In this document: positions 11,570-23,783 of the stretch, piece after piece | Position numbering within the stretch: the first letter of the stretch is position 1 | Layout of the letters: each line of letters begins with the position of its first letter | Source of the DNA: Amylostereum areolatum | Taxonomy: Eukaryota; Basidiomycota; Agaricomycetes; Russulales; Stereaceae | Length of the DNA stretch: 43,423 nucleotides | NCBI GenBank assembly: GCA_012932865.1 | Contig: SAXG01000152.1 | Location: 1 to 43,423, forward strand | Reading direction: 5' to 3' | Translations under genes and position numbers: made by a program | Notes under the pieces: generated by a model | Seen by the model: only the letters and a program-made list of their open reading frames with translations | What the model was told of the DNA's origin: nothing | Databases searched by the model: none

Positions 11570-14500
11570 CTAGAGCCTCCAATCTCGGAAGTACTCGTAG
11601 TCCTGGCGGACCAATGCGAGCATGTAGTCCACCGTCGTACCGCCCTCCTCTTCCTCCTCCTCCTCGACGGCCTCTTCTATCATGTCCCCATCTCCGATGG
11701 GATCTCTCGCCACAGGCACAGTACCCACACTGACCTTCCGACCCGCCGTCCCCGCATCCTCCCCGAAGTCCGCCTCGTCCGCACCCTCCAGCTCCCCCGC
11801 CTCCTTCTCCGCCACCTTAGCGGCATACGCGTCCTCCGTATCCACAAACTCCTCCAGAGCCTTCGTCAGCGTCTCCTCGCTAATCTCCTCTTCCTCTCCG
11901 AACAGCGATCGCCAGTCGAAGCCGCCTTTTTGAATTACGATATCGTCCAGAGAGCGCTTCTGATTTGCCTTGCGGAGCATCGCCTCTTCGACGGTGTGTT
12001 GGGAGATGAAGCGGTAGATGTGCACGTCGCGGATCTGGCCGATACGGTGGGCCCTGTCAGGAAGGGAGCACACATTCGGCGTCAGCGGCTACCAGACAGA
12101 ATGAAGGGAACAAAAGAGAAAGCGCACCGATCCTCGCACTGCCGGTCCATTTGAGGGTTGAAGTCACTGTCGTAAAAGACCACCGTGTCGGCGCCCGTTA
12201 AGCTGTGCGCAACATAAATCTGATCAGGACTCATACTCCTCGTTACACAATGAGAAAACTTACTTGATACCCACGCCACCAGACCGCGAGGACGCGATGA
12301 AACAAAAGACGCGCGGGTCCGCGTTGAACCGCTCCGTGATGTACTGCCGATCCTCGATTTTCGTCGCTCCATCTAGCCGAAGGTACAAGTACCCGTGGAA
12401 GTTGAGGAACTGCTCCAAAATGTCCAGGATCTTCGTCATCTGCGTGAAGATGAGCACGCGGTGCCCGCCCGCTTTGCGCTCGCGAAGGAGGTCCGCCAGT
12501 TTCTGGAGCTTGCCACAGTCGAACTGGAGGAGCGAGAGGTCAGGGAATGCGATCTGGAGCTTAACGCTGGATTTGTGGAGGATAGCGTCGAACGTGGTGT
12601 CCGTTGAGAGTTGGCCAATCGGCTGCTCGACTTCGATGAGGGCTCGGCGAGGGAGGTCGTGCGCGACTACGGCCGGGGTCGCAAACGCGAACCTGTCGAC
12701 GAGCGGGGCCATATCCCACGCTCGCTCCTCGTAGGATTTCACCGCACGATGTACCGCATCCACTCGATCCAAATAACCGAATCGGAGATCGACAAGGGAC
12801 GCAGGCAGCCACGGCTGGACCATCGAACGAACCGTTCGTATGACCTCGCTGCTAAGGATCGGCTGACGATTGCACCGCAAGCGGTTGAGGTAGCCCACAT
12901 GCGCCCACCTGGCCACGCTTGCCGCTCGCTCCAGGTATTCTCGCCAACGTTTGTGACCGACTATGGTACGAGCGTCGTACGGAGGGGGCTCTCCCGGCAA
13001 CTCCGAGATGAAAGGCAGGCGTTCGGTCCCGTCCAGAAATTGAGTCGAAGTGCTCACGATCACGGAGGTGTTTAGGAGCGCGCCAAAGTGGAGCCCCATC
13101 ATGCTCAAGCTAACGTTCTCTACCGGATCCTCCTGGAGCAGTCGCCGTCGAACAAGCAGTTCCTTAATCTCATAGTCGGCCACGGCGGAGCGTTGCACGG
13201 CGAAGGACGTGACGATGGGCCGCACTTCGAAAAGGTCCGGGTGGTTGCACACTTTTCTGAGCTGCATGAGGATGTTCGCGATTTTGTAATACATTCCGGA
13301 GGAAAGGCCGGTTCGGGTCTCAGCGCGCGACATGAACTCGTCGTAGAGGAAGCGCTGCCGTTTGGAAAGGGGGCAAAGGACTAGATGTTCGAACTTGCTC
13401 GGGAGCTCCTTCTCCACTTCTTTCTTGATGCGGCGGAGTAGGTACGGCTTGAGGACAGTATGCAACTTCGAAACGCGTTGTTGGGTTTCGTCGTCCAAAG
13501 TGCCTCCCGACTCTATCGCCTTTTCGAGGGGATCTGTAAAGAGCCATGATGAGACCAACGAATAGAGCTACTTGTGCGACGGACTTACTCGCAAACCACT
13601 CGCCAAACTCTTTCAAGTTCGCGAAGTCGGTGCCAGACATCAAAAACTGGAGCAGCGCCCACAGTTCCGTCAGGTTGTTCTGGAGTGGGGTACCCGTGAG
13701 GAGTAGCCGTCGAAAGGAGCGGAACATAAGCAGAATGTTCCACCGCTGCGATTTGAAGTTCTTGATCATATGTGCCTCGTCGAGGATCATGTAGTACCAT
13801 GGCTTGCGCTTGAAGATGTGCTGGTCGCGACTGGCGAGGTTGTACGAGGTGATGCAGACGTTGAAGTGGTACTTATCGTACCAGCCCTGGCGCAGCTCCT
13901 TCCTCCGCTTCGTGTTCCCGTGATAGGCGAGGACCTTGAACCCGGGGAGAAATTTCTTGAACTCCATCTCCCAGTTGAGCAGGACACTGGTCGGTACGAT
14001 GATAAGATGGGGTCCCCAGATCCCACGATCGCAAGCCAGGTGCGCTAGCAGGGCTATGGTCTGGATGGTTTTCCTACGCAAGTATCAGACTTCATTCTCA
14101 AAACGTATCACAGCGTGCACCCACCCTAAACCCATCTCATCCGCGAGAATGCTGTTCCAGTGCCTATTGTGGTTGTTTGCGAGCCACTCCAAGCCAGCGT
14201 ACTGATATGGCCGAAGAACGCCGCGAAGGAGTGCTGGAGGCTTCACTTTACTCTCCTTGTCCCATTCCACTGGTGCGACTGCATACGGACGAAGATAGTG
14301 GGGAATGTTAGCATCGCCCCCCTCCTCTTCATCGACGTCCTTCTCGGAGGCAGGAATGTCGAGAACCGGACTCGTTGAAGAGGCGACGGTAGGACGCAAG
14401 TCGGAGACTCGATCGACGGCCAAAGGACTCGGCTCAGCAAGGAGTCCAGTGTTCGACAGAGCCCGTGGAGGCAACGCATCCTCCTGGGAAATCGCCGCCG

Positions 14501-17024
14501 AGGCATCAGAGGCGGAGCGCGTCTCCTCCAACAACGGGGTGTACACCGCGGGGCTTTCTTCTTCTTCTTCGTGCCGGAACATCGTCTCCTCGAACGCAAA
14601 CTCTTCGTCATACAGATGCGGCTGAGGAAGCGGGTCGTCCATCTTGAACCCAGAACCCCGCATAGGCGTGGAGGAGGAGATCCCCAACCGCAGCGGTGAA
14701 TCCACGAAGCTCGTCGCAATCGCCGACTCAGGTGTGTCGTCCGCTGGCGGTGTGGCGATGAGATCGGAAGGGGGCGAAAAGACGTCGTCAGGGCCAGTGA
14801 CGGTACGGTCGACGTCGACGTCGGTGTCATTGCCGTCCATGGCGGAAGTGCGTGAGGAGTGAGACGACGACGCGCGACGCGGGGGAGCAGGTATCCCCAG
14901 AAGAGCGAGTGCTGTTAACTCGTCATCTTCGTCGTCCGTAAGGTTGCCGCTTGGATTTCGGCTTTCCAGGAAAGCAGACCCGCCACGGCCATCGCCCTCT
15001 GCAACGCTCGTCCTTGAGTCTGCTTCTTCGGCTATCTCCTCTACATCTTCTGCGTCCTCAGAACCTTCCTCTTCATCGTCGTCCGTATCACCATCTTCCA
15101 TGAGGGAGGCGCTAGTCGACTTGCTCGTAGAGCGTCCAATTCGACTAAGGTCTTGGTGCTGTGTCTCCAGTATCATACCCGACTGGTCTAGGATCGCATC
15201 CAAGTGTTCCCTTCCCCTCCTGTTCTCTTCTTCCTCCCTCTGCAATCTCTCCTGCTCTCGGATATGCTATGATATCCAACTATCGATCAGCATCCCTAAC
15301 CTCAAAACAAGCGGAATGAGAAACAAGACGCACATAAACCGCTTTCTTCCATTCGGTCACGACCATTTTCATCGTCGTCTTTGCCAGCGCCCGGAGCCGC
15401 TTCTCCTCCTGGAGCCGCGCCTTGCCTTCCTTCACCGCGTTCGCGTCCCAGTACGCGCGCACCTTGCCTGCCACCGCCGCTGCGATCTGCGGCCCCGAGA
15501 ACTCCGTTTGCCGCTGACGCAGCCGCACATCCTCCAGCAGATGGTCCCAGACGTCCGTCCCGCGTGCACGTTCCTTGGGGGGCGCAACACGGTCCGCCAC
15601 GCTCGTGTGGTCAAAAGAGAGCAGCATCCGTCCCTGCGAGCGCAACTTCCACACTTTCTCTCGAAGCAAGGCCTTCTCGTGCGCATCAGCGGCAAGGGCC
15701 TCCTCGCTTGCGTCCGCCTCGCCGTCATCCAGCCAGGTATACGAGTCCAGGAACTTACCAATCGAATTGCCGAAACGTGGTGGTTTGGGCCGTTGGTCGG
15801 GATGCGAGTACGTCGGCACGGGCCTTCGCACGATGAGTTTGATACGTTTGGGTCCGGTGAGAGACGGCGGTGTGGGCGGAGGGACCAGTCGCTGTTTTTG
15901 GTGACGCGTCATCGGAGGTGTGGCGGGAATTATTTGCGGTGGCGCGAGTGCGTATAGTGGCACGGCCGGTTCCGTAAAGGTGCGCCGCCGAGTATTAGAT
16001 GAGGGTGTGCCCGTGATGGGAGGTGGCGGCGGTTCCGGGGCGGGTGCAGAAACGTCCACATCCGTCTTTCGTCGTTTGCGAGGCCTCAGTCCAAGTTCGT
16101 CAGCGTTCGGTGGGGGATCCATGGTGGCGCGTCGTCGCAAGGAACTGAACGTTGAAGGTGGGGAGAGTTCGGGGGATGTAGCAGGAGGGACCACCATGTC
16201 TGGTTTTGCCTTGCCCTTGCCTTTTGCGCGGGACTTCGCCGCGTCCACAGGCGCCGATGCCGAAATGCCATCGGGCGATGCTTGTTCGACGTCGACGAGC
16301 TGGGACCGCGTCCGTCCTAGGGCCATCTTGCTCTCGGATGCCTTTTCTTTGCCCTTGCTTTTGGCAGGTGCGATGATGGTCCATATGGTATTGTCCGAGG
16401 ACGACGCCTTGGTCGGTGAGGAAGTGGACGACGATGACGACCCCGCGCCCTGTGTGCCCTTGAGAGACTCGACGCGACTCTGCAGAGCGCGGCGCGTGGT
16501 ACGCATGCGAGTACCAGCGATGGTTGAGGTATTTCCGATGAGATCATATCCCATTTTGTACTATCCGCGACGCGCGTTAGCAAGCTCGCACATGACAAAC
16601 CCTCGCCGGACAGGACACACCTGCTGAAACACATCCGAGTTGTCCTTTTTCGCCTCCTGCCGTCGCTATGAGCCAAGTGAGAATGGTATTTCGTGCTCGG
16701 AGACGTACCGCGGGACTGTATGCCACCAACGAGATGAACTTTTCCAAATGAAAGGCCTCGCGCACCTGCACGGACGCAAGTCGTCAGCTCACCGCCCAAA
16801 AGTGAAGGCGAGGGACGCACCAAGTCGTCGTGTCTATCCTGGACACCTTCGAGCACCGCCTGCTTCTCCTGAAGCAACGTCGTCCGCACCTCCGCCACTC
16901 TCGCCTGCACCTCCTCCTCAAACCCCCGCCCCATCTCGCCATGAGCTCTCTTCCCCGCCTTCTCCGCCCCCTTCTTCCCATTCCTCGTTGGCGCCTCCGA
17001 GGACGACAACTTGCGGGCGCTCAT
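11570..17024 (-). CDS. SWR1: SWR1-type chromatin-remodelling ATPase (H2A.Z exchange)
   Basis: Catalytic subunit of the SWR1 complex, which replaces H2A with H2A.Z in nucleosomes. About eight introns join clean exons into about 1,660 residues (yeast Swr1 has 1,514). Domain order: N-terminal region (start MSARKLSSSEAP at 17024); HSA domain ending in TEWKKAVYHIREQERLQREEEE; a long acidic/Ser-rich linker typical of Swr1; then the first Snf2 lobe with LRPYQYAGLEWL, DEMGLGKT spanning an intron at 14.1 kb, and the DEAH box (ILDEAHMIKNFKSQRW) and TGTPLQNNL motifs. A family-typical insertion precedes the second lobe. That lobe holds HRVLIFTQMTKILDIL, SRSGGVGINLTGADTV, DSDFNP and AHRIGQ. The C-terminal tail is acidic. 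The Swr1-like HSA context and KGGFDWRSLF near the end favour SWR1 over INO80. A Helitron lies 277 bp upstream of the ATG. Confidence 0.93.
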
Positions 17025-17300
17025 GTTCGTCGTGCCCGCTTGCGCGCATCCCACGGTGTGCGCGCGCGCGGTCCTCCGTCTTCAGATTTCGATCTCGACG
17101 ATTACCGCACGTCGTTCCTTGATTTTTGCGTCTAGGCGTGCGTGGAGCGTATCTGGTTTCAAGGAGAGTGCGAGAGGTGAGAGGAGGTCTGGCCGTTCGT
17201 CGCCGTGCGTCGTTCCGAGGAATAACGAGATGCCATTTCGCGTGTGGGAGGTCTTTGTTTGTTCTGCACAAACAACTGCCCGTTCTGCTTCAAGTTTATA
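17025..17300 (-). promoter_or_regulatory. Upstream region of SWR1, between its ATG and the Helitron insertion
   Basis: Only 276 bp separate the SWR1 start codon from the end of the Helitron. Any upstream activating elements beyond that now lie inside or behind the element. No TATA box stands out. Confidence 0.4.
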
Positions 17301-18121
17301 CTAGCAGATACCCGTGCTTCGCACGGCATGTTTCAATGCAAGAACCTCTGGAGAACAAATTATCATATTCATAAGGTTCACAGTCCCGTTATGCCCGTGG
17401 GCCAGTACCCACCGTCGCATGCAACTTCTTCCCGTTCCTCCTCCTCCCGTGGGCCTGCTCCCCCCGTGGGCCAGTGCCCCCCCTCCCCCTATTGTTGACA
17501 GCCCCGCCTCTGCACCCTTCATTTATTGCGTAGCCCTGGAATGGAGCTACCGGCCTCTATGGCCCCCTCCCCCTCCTGCCCTGAACCCCTTGTTGCCTTT
17601 CTCTACTTAATATTATGGGTTAGGAATTTCCCCACGCCGCTAACCCTAACCCCATCACCCACACTGGTACCCATTCGGGTTCCCCCTTAGCCCGTGCTTG
17701 TTTTGTAGTAGATTTGAATAAAAATGTACTTTTGACCGAAAACGTCTAAAATAAGCGAAAGAGTAGCCAAGAAACATTGCGAAGCCGAGTCGCCGACCAC
17801 AGGGTCCCGCGCCTAGTTTGGCAGCCCGACCCGTACTCACTTGAGTAAACACATATGTATTACCCGTGCTATTTATTCTCCAGTGGCTTGGGCATTGGTT
17901 ATGCAAAAAGAGTAGTACAGACGTTGCTGGAATGTTCGAGAAATGACTGACACTCGGCTACGCGCACGCATCTCACGGATGAGCTTAGATAGATAGATAG
18001 ATAGATAGATTCTGATTTTATAGTAGTACTCAGGCCGTTTACGGCCTATATGGATGAGCTTTGTGTTTGTCTTATGTCTTATGTCACGTGACACAAACGG
18101 GTTCCTTTATATTATTAAGGA
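17301..18121 (-). mobile_element. Non-autonomous Helitron, 821 bp, complete ends
   Basis: Read on the minus strand, the element begins with TCCTTAATAATATAAAGGAA directly after a host A (18122). It ends with a GC-rich hairpin (CCGTGC-GAA-GCACGG), a short spacer TATCTG, then CTAG followed by a host T (17300). A 5' TC, a 3' hairpin about 6 nt before a CTRR terminus, insertion between A and T, and no target-site duplication are the structural definition of Helitron rolling-circle transposons. Inside there is no Rep/helicase reading frame. There is a C-rich tract with imperfect CCCGTGGGCC repeats and an (AGAT)6 microsatellite. It is therefore a derivative mobilised in trans. It sits between SWR1 and the PKA gene. 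Confidence 0.8.
17987..18010. repeat. (AGAT)6 microsatellite inside the Helitron
   Basis: Six uninterrupted AGAT units near the 5' end of the Helitron. Microsatellites are common passengers of non-autonomous Helitrons, and copy number is probably polymorphic. Confidence 0.95.
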
Positions 18122-18431
18122 TGTGGTACAACTACATTTTGTACAAGACGTACATGCCATCGTCAAAATGTGTTCCGCTACGAAATAAACCCTGATGAAG
18201 TGGTGCAGAAGGTATGGATGATTGTGTACAAAGCGCGTGGTCCGGTTACAGTGCGTGGGGGTTCCAAAAATGCATAAGGATACGAAGAGGGGAGAAGGGC
18301 AAGGGCCCGCTCGTGCGTGGGTCGTCAAAAATCCCCGGGGGTAAAACAAACGAGGACACCAGATATAGAGCCCAGGGGAAACTAGTAGGTCGGCTGTCGT
18401 GCATGGATTGACGTGCGAAGGTCGAGGAAGG
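18122..18431. other. 3' flank of the PKA gene up to the Helitron
   Basis: No gene seen. It contains the probable 3' UTR of the minus-strand kinase gene. Confidence 0.4.
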
Positions 18432-20164
18432 TCATATGAACCCGGGCGTGTAATCGAAGTCTGGGAAGTAGCTTCCGTAGCGGTCGTCGCCAGCCGTGCC
18501 GTACTGCCTCGTAACGTCACCCTCCTCGTACGTCTCAAACCTACACAAACACCCGTGAGCAAGGCCGTTCCATACCAGGGGGGAAAAACATAGTGAACAC
18601 TCACGCGCTCGCATCGCCGTCACTTGTCACCTTGGGGAGATACGGCGCTGTGATCCTGCGTTCGCGCAGCTTATCCCAATCGACCTCCCGGAACCACGGA
18701 TGTGCAAAAACGTCGCCCGCACCGTGTTGCAAGTTGCCGAAACGCTTCGACGGGTCTCCCTCCAAAAACTTGAGGATGATGTCCTTCGCGAGTAGGTTGA
18801 TGGCAGGCCATCGGATGGACGAAGGACCCGCCTGGATCCGCGTGTAGAGGTGCATGGGCGCGGTGTCCGACCGATGGAACGGCGGCAGACCCGTGAGCAT
18901 CTCGAAGATCAACACCCCCAGCGCATACCAGTCCACCGACTTGTTGTATCGGCTCTGGTTGATCACCTGTATGCACAACCCTCGTCAGACATCAGACACC
19001 GCCGAAAACGCCGAATGAAAGCACCTCAGGTGCAAGGTAATCTGGTGTCCCGCACAGCGTCCATGTGGTGTTGGGGCAATATTTTGCGAAGCCAAAGTCG
19101 GCGATTTTGATGTGGCCGTCGGTGTTGAGAAGGATATTCTCCGGCTTGAGGTCGCGGTAAACGATGTCAAGAGAATGTAGGTGGTTGAGCGCGAGCGCAA
19201 CCTCAGCGGCATAGAATTTCGCGACCGGATCTGGGAAACGCTGTACGAAAGGGATGAGATACGACAAACGCGCCAGCGGGAACAAACGTACATTTGACCT
19301 CCGCAGTAACGTGAAGAGCTCTCCGCCGGGGACAAAATCCATGACCATATAGAGGTTTGTTGCGTCTTGGAAGGTGCCCCAAAGGTTGATGATGAAAGGA
19401 TGTTGAACAGCGAGTAGCATCTGTTGCTCATTGTTGGTGTGATCGACTTGCTTCGAGGCGACGATCTTGTCCTTCTTGAGGACTTTGATAGCATAGTACC
19501 GCGTATTATGCTTGCTGCGCACTGGAGGGGACGTCAGCGTCGTGAAGACAGGCGTGAAGCGGAAACGAAGGAAGAACAAGGGCAGGCACGTCGACGTGAA
19601 ACGAGCATGTGAGGAACAATCCCGCCGAGCTCCCCACGCTCGACTTCGCGCATGATGATCAAGGAGGTGGTTGCACATCTTGTTCCAACCATGCTTCCCA
19701 ACGACGAGCACACAGGGATGGGACGATCTCGTCTCGTGACACGATGACCTCGCGCCCACTCGTCCCACGAAGACAGTCGACCCAAACGCTGTCCGGCCCC
19801 CCGATGATGTTCTCCCACACCGTCGTCCACAGCCACATGTAGAGAAATACAACTTACCAAGATGAACGCGTCCAAAACTGCCAGTGCCCAGGGTGCGATG
19901 GAAGTGGAAGTCATTGAGACGATAGAGGCCCTTGGACCTGCGGGGATGGGGGAAGGGACCGTCGACGCGACTCTGATCGTCGCTACTCTCGGTGACACTC
20001 TCGGTGACGCTATCCGTTACTTTGCTGCTATCACTTGTCCTTTGAGTCGATACCGAACCGCGAGGGAGAAGAACAGGAATTGCGACGGGCAGCGGCTCAG
20101 CCAGCTGCTGTGTCTTGTTCGAGTGGCCTAGGTGCCCGAGTTTGTCGGTCATCCGCCTGAGCAT
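18432..20164 (-). CDS. cAMP-dependent protein kinase catalytic subunit (PKA, AGC kinase)
   Basis: Ser/Thr kinase of the cAMP pathway controlling growth, morphogenesis and nutrient responses. After splicing (about 407 residues) it shows the glycine-rich loop [10 protein letters not shown], the ATP lysine in [13 protein letters not shown], the catalytic loop [15 protein letters not shown], the activation-loop Thr in [14 protein letters not shown], and the AGC tail with [15 protein letters not shown]-terminal FPDF matches the PKA FxxF hydrophobic motif. The first in-frame ATG is at 20164; the N-terminal about 100 residues are Ser/Thr-rich and variable. Intron 1 (19857-19522) is 336 nt, far longer than the others, a multiple of three, and free of stops in frame. 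Intron 2 is 51 nt and also stop-free. The [16 protein letters not shown] junction and a junction near 18.6 kb are ordinary introns. Assignment to PKA rather than Sch9 or PKC rests on the tail and activation loop. Confidence 0.93.
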
Positions 20165-20877
20165 ACCACGAAAAGAGGAGGGCGTTGTGTGTGGTGGGGG
20201 AGTTGTCGTGAAGGGGGAGGGAAAGAGAGGGCGGGAGGCAAGGTGAAAGGGCGAGGTGGGGAACAAAGGCTTTCAAGGCAGAACAACTAAATGCGACTTC
20301 ATTATTCTTCGGCAAACGCCGCACCGGCGCATCTGATCCTCAAATCTCCTTTGTGCTCATCCTGGCCTATTCTTCTTCTCTTTCGCATCGAAAAAATTGC
20401 GCACCCCCTCGTGTCTACTCCTTGAACTCCGCCCGACTCCCTCCCCAAAGGTGGAGGAGGCTTTACCTGCTCGCGTTCGGCGGCCCTACCTCACCAGTAC
20501 CAGCCCCGTTCAGCCTCAGCCTGGACCTTGCATGTCGACACGACGACAAGTCGACAGATCCATCTGGGCTTTATATGTAATTGATCAGATCGAGATCCAG
20601 GACTGAATTACGTAGTTTACTATCCGAACGACCCACATCGTTGGACTAGGTTGGAACAAGGTCCTACATGCGGGATCGAGAGGAACTGTGAGATGGGATA
20701 TGTGCATGTTTTGAAACTCAGTGCCAGCGCAATGTCAGTACTGGGAACGTTCCGTTTCCTGTGGTTTCCTGAATTATGGGCACGGCCTGTCATTTCCTAG
20801 GCCTTAAGGCCTTACGTCGCACGTCCGCGGCGTTGGATCGTACTAACGACACCGTATATGGTGTCGTCTCACGTCTT
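20165..20877. other. Upstream region of the PKA gene and 3' flank of the permease gene
   Basis: No gene seen in 713 bp. The half next to the kinase start is purine-rich on the plus strand, that is, CT-rich on the sense strand of the gene, as is common in fungal promoters and leaders. Confidence 0.4.
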
Positions 20878-22911
20878 TCAGTGAACAACCAATGCTTGTC
20901 CGACCAACACCGCCGCCGACGCCAAGCATGCCACAACGAACGTCCCCGCGTTCAACTTCGCGAACTGCCCTCTTCGAACATGGATCCCTTTCTGCCGCAA
21001 GATATCGCGCCACAGCAGCCCCGCAAGCGACGCAGAGAACGTCGCCGTGAACGCGCCGTAATTCGACCCGATCGCGAGCGCGTAGATCGACCCGTACCGC
21101 AAGCGCACGGATGGATGCGAAGCGGCGTCCCATACTTGGAGCGTGCGCGCTAGAAGGATCGTCGTGCCGATGTTCGTACCACACACCTTGATTTCCCCAG
21201 TCAGCGCCTGATAGGAAGCCTAGGGGTGTGGTGGATGTGTGCTCACGTTGCACAATAGACCGGACGCGAACACCATTCCTACAACTGCACCTACGAGGCC
21301 TGTTTTCTCGACCCAGGCTTGCCACCAGCCTGCGAAAACCTCGACCCATCCTTTGCTCGCGAGGCTTTGCACAAGGATGAACATGAGGAAGGCGAAGGGT
21401 ATGAGGGCGATTGGCAGTCGCTGCGTCACTGCATGGACGGTAGGAAATGTTTGAATAAATCGGCTCGTCGGGTGGGAGAGTAATGAGGCGAGCGTCGTCA
21501 GCTCGGACTGGAGCTGTATCGGAGGATAAGTTGGCAGCAATTCGGCGGCTATATTGGTTCCTGTGTTTCTGTCAATGGTGGACGATGCATTTCCCGCCGT
21601 CTTCGCGTCTAGTTGCGTTGCGCGATATATTGACCAGTCATGCCATGCATCCCGACAAAGCATGATGACCGCAGGAGGCACAGTCACCTGCCATACCGGC
21701 ACTCCAACGATGCTCGTCCCGACAAGGATCCCGAGCGTCACAAGTAGCAACACTCCTCCGAAGATTGCACCCCCCTTGTCGATGAGAGCAGCACGCGGAT
21801 TGTTGACACTCGCTGCGCCTGCCTCACCCTCCTCTGGAAGATCGATTGAAGGGGGAATGAGCTCGTTGGAGCGGAAGAGTATGAAAGCCATGAAGGGGTA
21901 CACGACTAGTGCCGCAGCCAGGAAAGGCAGGATTAGAGACGACGTGTATGTGATGAAGGACAGCGAGAATGCCCCTGACAAGACGAGATTCGTTGGGTTC
22001 GAGGAAACAAGGACGGCGGAAGCTACGACGAGTCATGTCAAATGAATTTAGGCGGCGGACACTGAAAAGATGTGAACTGACCCATGTTTGCAGCGGTAAA
22101 TTGAGAAAATATCCATGCGGTCGGCGGCGTTATCCTGTCAAGAGGACGTCAAACCGCGCCGCGCGAGGCTGAAAGCGAGTCCCGCACCCCGAGATTCGGG
22201 TAAGATAGGCCAGAAATGCAGTCCCAGACAGAATGACGGGATCCTGGGGCGTACAGTTAAGGACCGCTCGCACGCAAATGCGTTTGGTACTTACGTTTCC
22301 GACAACGACCCCGCAAAACAGGAAGAAGACGTAGAGAAGGAAATACAACCTCGGTCCCGAAGATCCGCCTTTGCGCGCAACCCAAAACGCAAGGAAGCGC
22401 AATAAACCGGTGGCGTCGAGGGAGATTGCGATGTAAGCCTACAGTCAAAGGTCAGAAAAGTGCACACAAACCACGAGAACTGAACGTACCAGCGATATAA
22501 ACAACGCCATGATATCAATGGGATGGACACCGTCCGTACCGAGTATACCTTTCCGCACAACGTCTCCACCAACCGCTTGCACAACCAATAAGAAGAGCAC
22601 CCCGATAAGGGGGACAGTCAAGAAATTGAAGTGGACATGTCGGCGGCGGAGGGGCTCAGAGCTAGACGGGAGGATGCGACAGCGCACGAGAATTTGATCC
22701 GCCACCGAGGTCAAGCCACGAGGAATGGGAGTAGAGAAAGGGAACACGACCAATATGTCTGCGGTATAGTATGCCATCAGTCAGGGCGTCACTGGAATTT
22801 GGACCTTTGGTAGCACGCACTCGTTAGGAAGAATGTCACGATAGTCAAGATGGAGGACCATTGCGCGACGTCATTCGTAGCGTCGCCAGCTTTTATACCA
22901 AGATTCACCAT
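20878..22911 (-). CDS. ArsB/NhaD-type ion-transporter superfamily permease
   Basis: Polytopic plasma- or organelle-membrane permease, resembling the ArsB/CitM group of anion or arsenite exporters. The start MVNLGIKAGDATNDVAQWSS (ATG 22911) leads into the first helix. About six introns join exons into about 560 residues with roughly a dozen hydrophobic segments. Signature regions are GNDPVILSGTAFLAYLT, ANMASAVLVSSNPTNLVLSG and, in the second half, LLCNVCGTNIGTTILLAR. The paired re-entrant motifs (SNPTNL and CGTNIG) mark the ion-transporter superfamily. A cytoplasmic loop of about 70 residues lies between the halves. The transported ion cannot be read from sequence: fungal homologues are usually labelled arsenical pump or Na+/H+ antiporter-like by similarity only. 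The frame is clean. Confidence 0.85.
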
Positions 22912-23059
22912 CGATGAGGCTTGGCCAACCTTCGCGTGAATTTACATAAAACGAGACAGTTGAAAGTCAAGTCGGACAATTGAACGCGCGCGCTTCGGAG
23001 TGAAAACTTGAGATCTACAATCCCAATATCATAGTGGAACATATTTCAAGAAATAATAT

Positions 23060-23152
23060 CCTTCGATAGCTCAGTTGGAAGAGCGTGGGACTGTAAAGGT
23101 TGCACTGCATTACGTCATCCCGAGGTCGCTGGTTCAAGCCCGGCTCGAAGGA
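23060..23152 (+). tRNA. tRNA-Tyr (GUA anticodon) with 20-nt intron
   Basis: The acceptor stem CCTTCGA/TCGAAGG (23060-23066 with 23145-23151) is followed by discriminator A. The D arm contains A-box-like TAGCTCAGTTGG, and the T arm GCTGG-TTCAAGC-CCGGC supplies the B box. The anticodon loop CTGTAA carries GTA at 23093-23095. An intron of about 20 nt (23097-23116) follows position 37, the canonical site and universal for eukaryotic tRNA-Tyr. The anticodon stem TGGGA/TCCCG closes around it. A T-rich RNA polymerase III terminator (TCTTTTT) follows at 23155-23161. Confidence 0.95.
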
Positions 23153-23154
23153 GT

Positions 23155-23161
23155 CTTTTTG
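23155..23161 (+). terminator. RNA polymerase III terminator of tRNA-Tyr
   Basis: A run of five T residues begins three bases after the tRNA discriminator base, the expected stop signal for Pol III. Confidence 0.85.
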
Positions 23162-23227
23162 TGTCCCGAAGTACTTATATCATTTTCAATCACGATCACA
23201 TGACCTTTGGAATTGCTATCACTTGAT

Positions 23228-23241
23228 TAGTGTTCAACAAA
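23228..23241 (+). repeat. Left terminal inverted repeat of the hAT-like element
   Basis: Fourteen bases identical to the complement of 23784-23797, with CTTGAT immediately outside. Confidence 0.85.
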
Positions 23242-23783
23242 CTATAAAGTATACTTAAATATAATCATAATAATACGCAAAATTACCGTTAAATATGTGA
23301 TCAGCCATAATCATAATTACTGGATATGATTAGATATGGGCTGCATAATATCATAGGTCATTGCAGCCAGATCACAGCTTACAAGAAGTGAATCCTTGGC
23401 CATATGTATGTTCTCTGAGGTTCATTATCCCCAATAGAGTCAGCAGACATCATATTGACATCAACTTTCTTGTGTTTACGCTCTAGATGACACCTCCAAG
23501 TCATCTTGGCATTTTCCGAAGCATGTCGATGAGCTTGGGGAAGCCGTAGTGAGACCTTGTATACATGTAACATATCAGAAGTGGTGCTATCTAGTCCCAT
23601 CCTGTCATTTCATCAATTGCACGTCCAGAAATATATCAGATTTTGAGTGACTCGGAGACAGAAAAAATGGGAGTAAATACAAAGTAAATACGATTAAATA
23701 TGGACATGAATAAATATCCTCCTCTCCATATTCATAGTTTTTCGTATCAATTATAATACGGTCTCTCGAGATATTTACTTGTA

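Noticed and set aside
14944..15957. 337-codon plus-strand open frame
   Set aside because: It lies antisense to SWR1 exons, is low-complexity Ser/Arg-rich, and has no domain; it is a shadow of the GC-rich coding strand.
15920..16627. 235-codon plus-strand open frame
   Set aside because: It is also antisense to the SWR1 N-terminal exons, with no recognisable protein.
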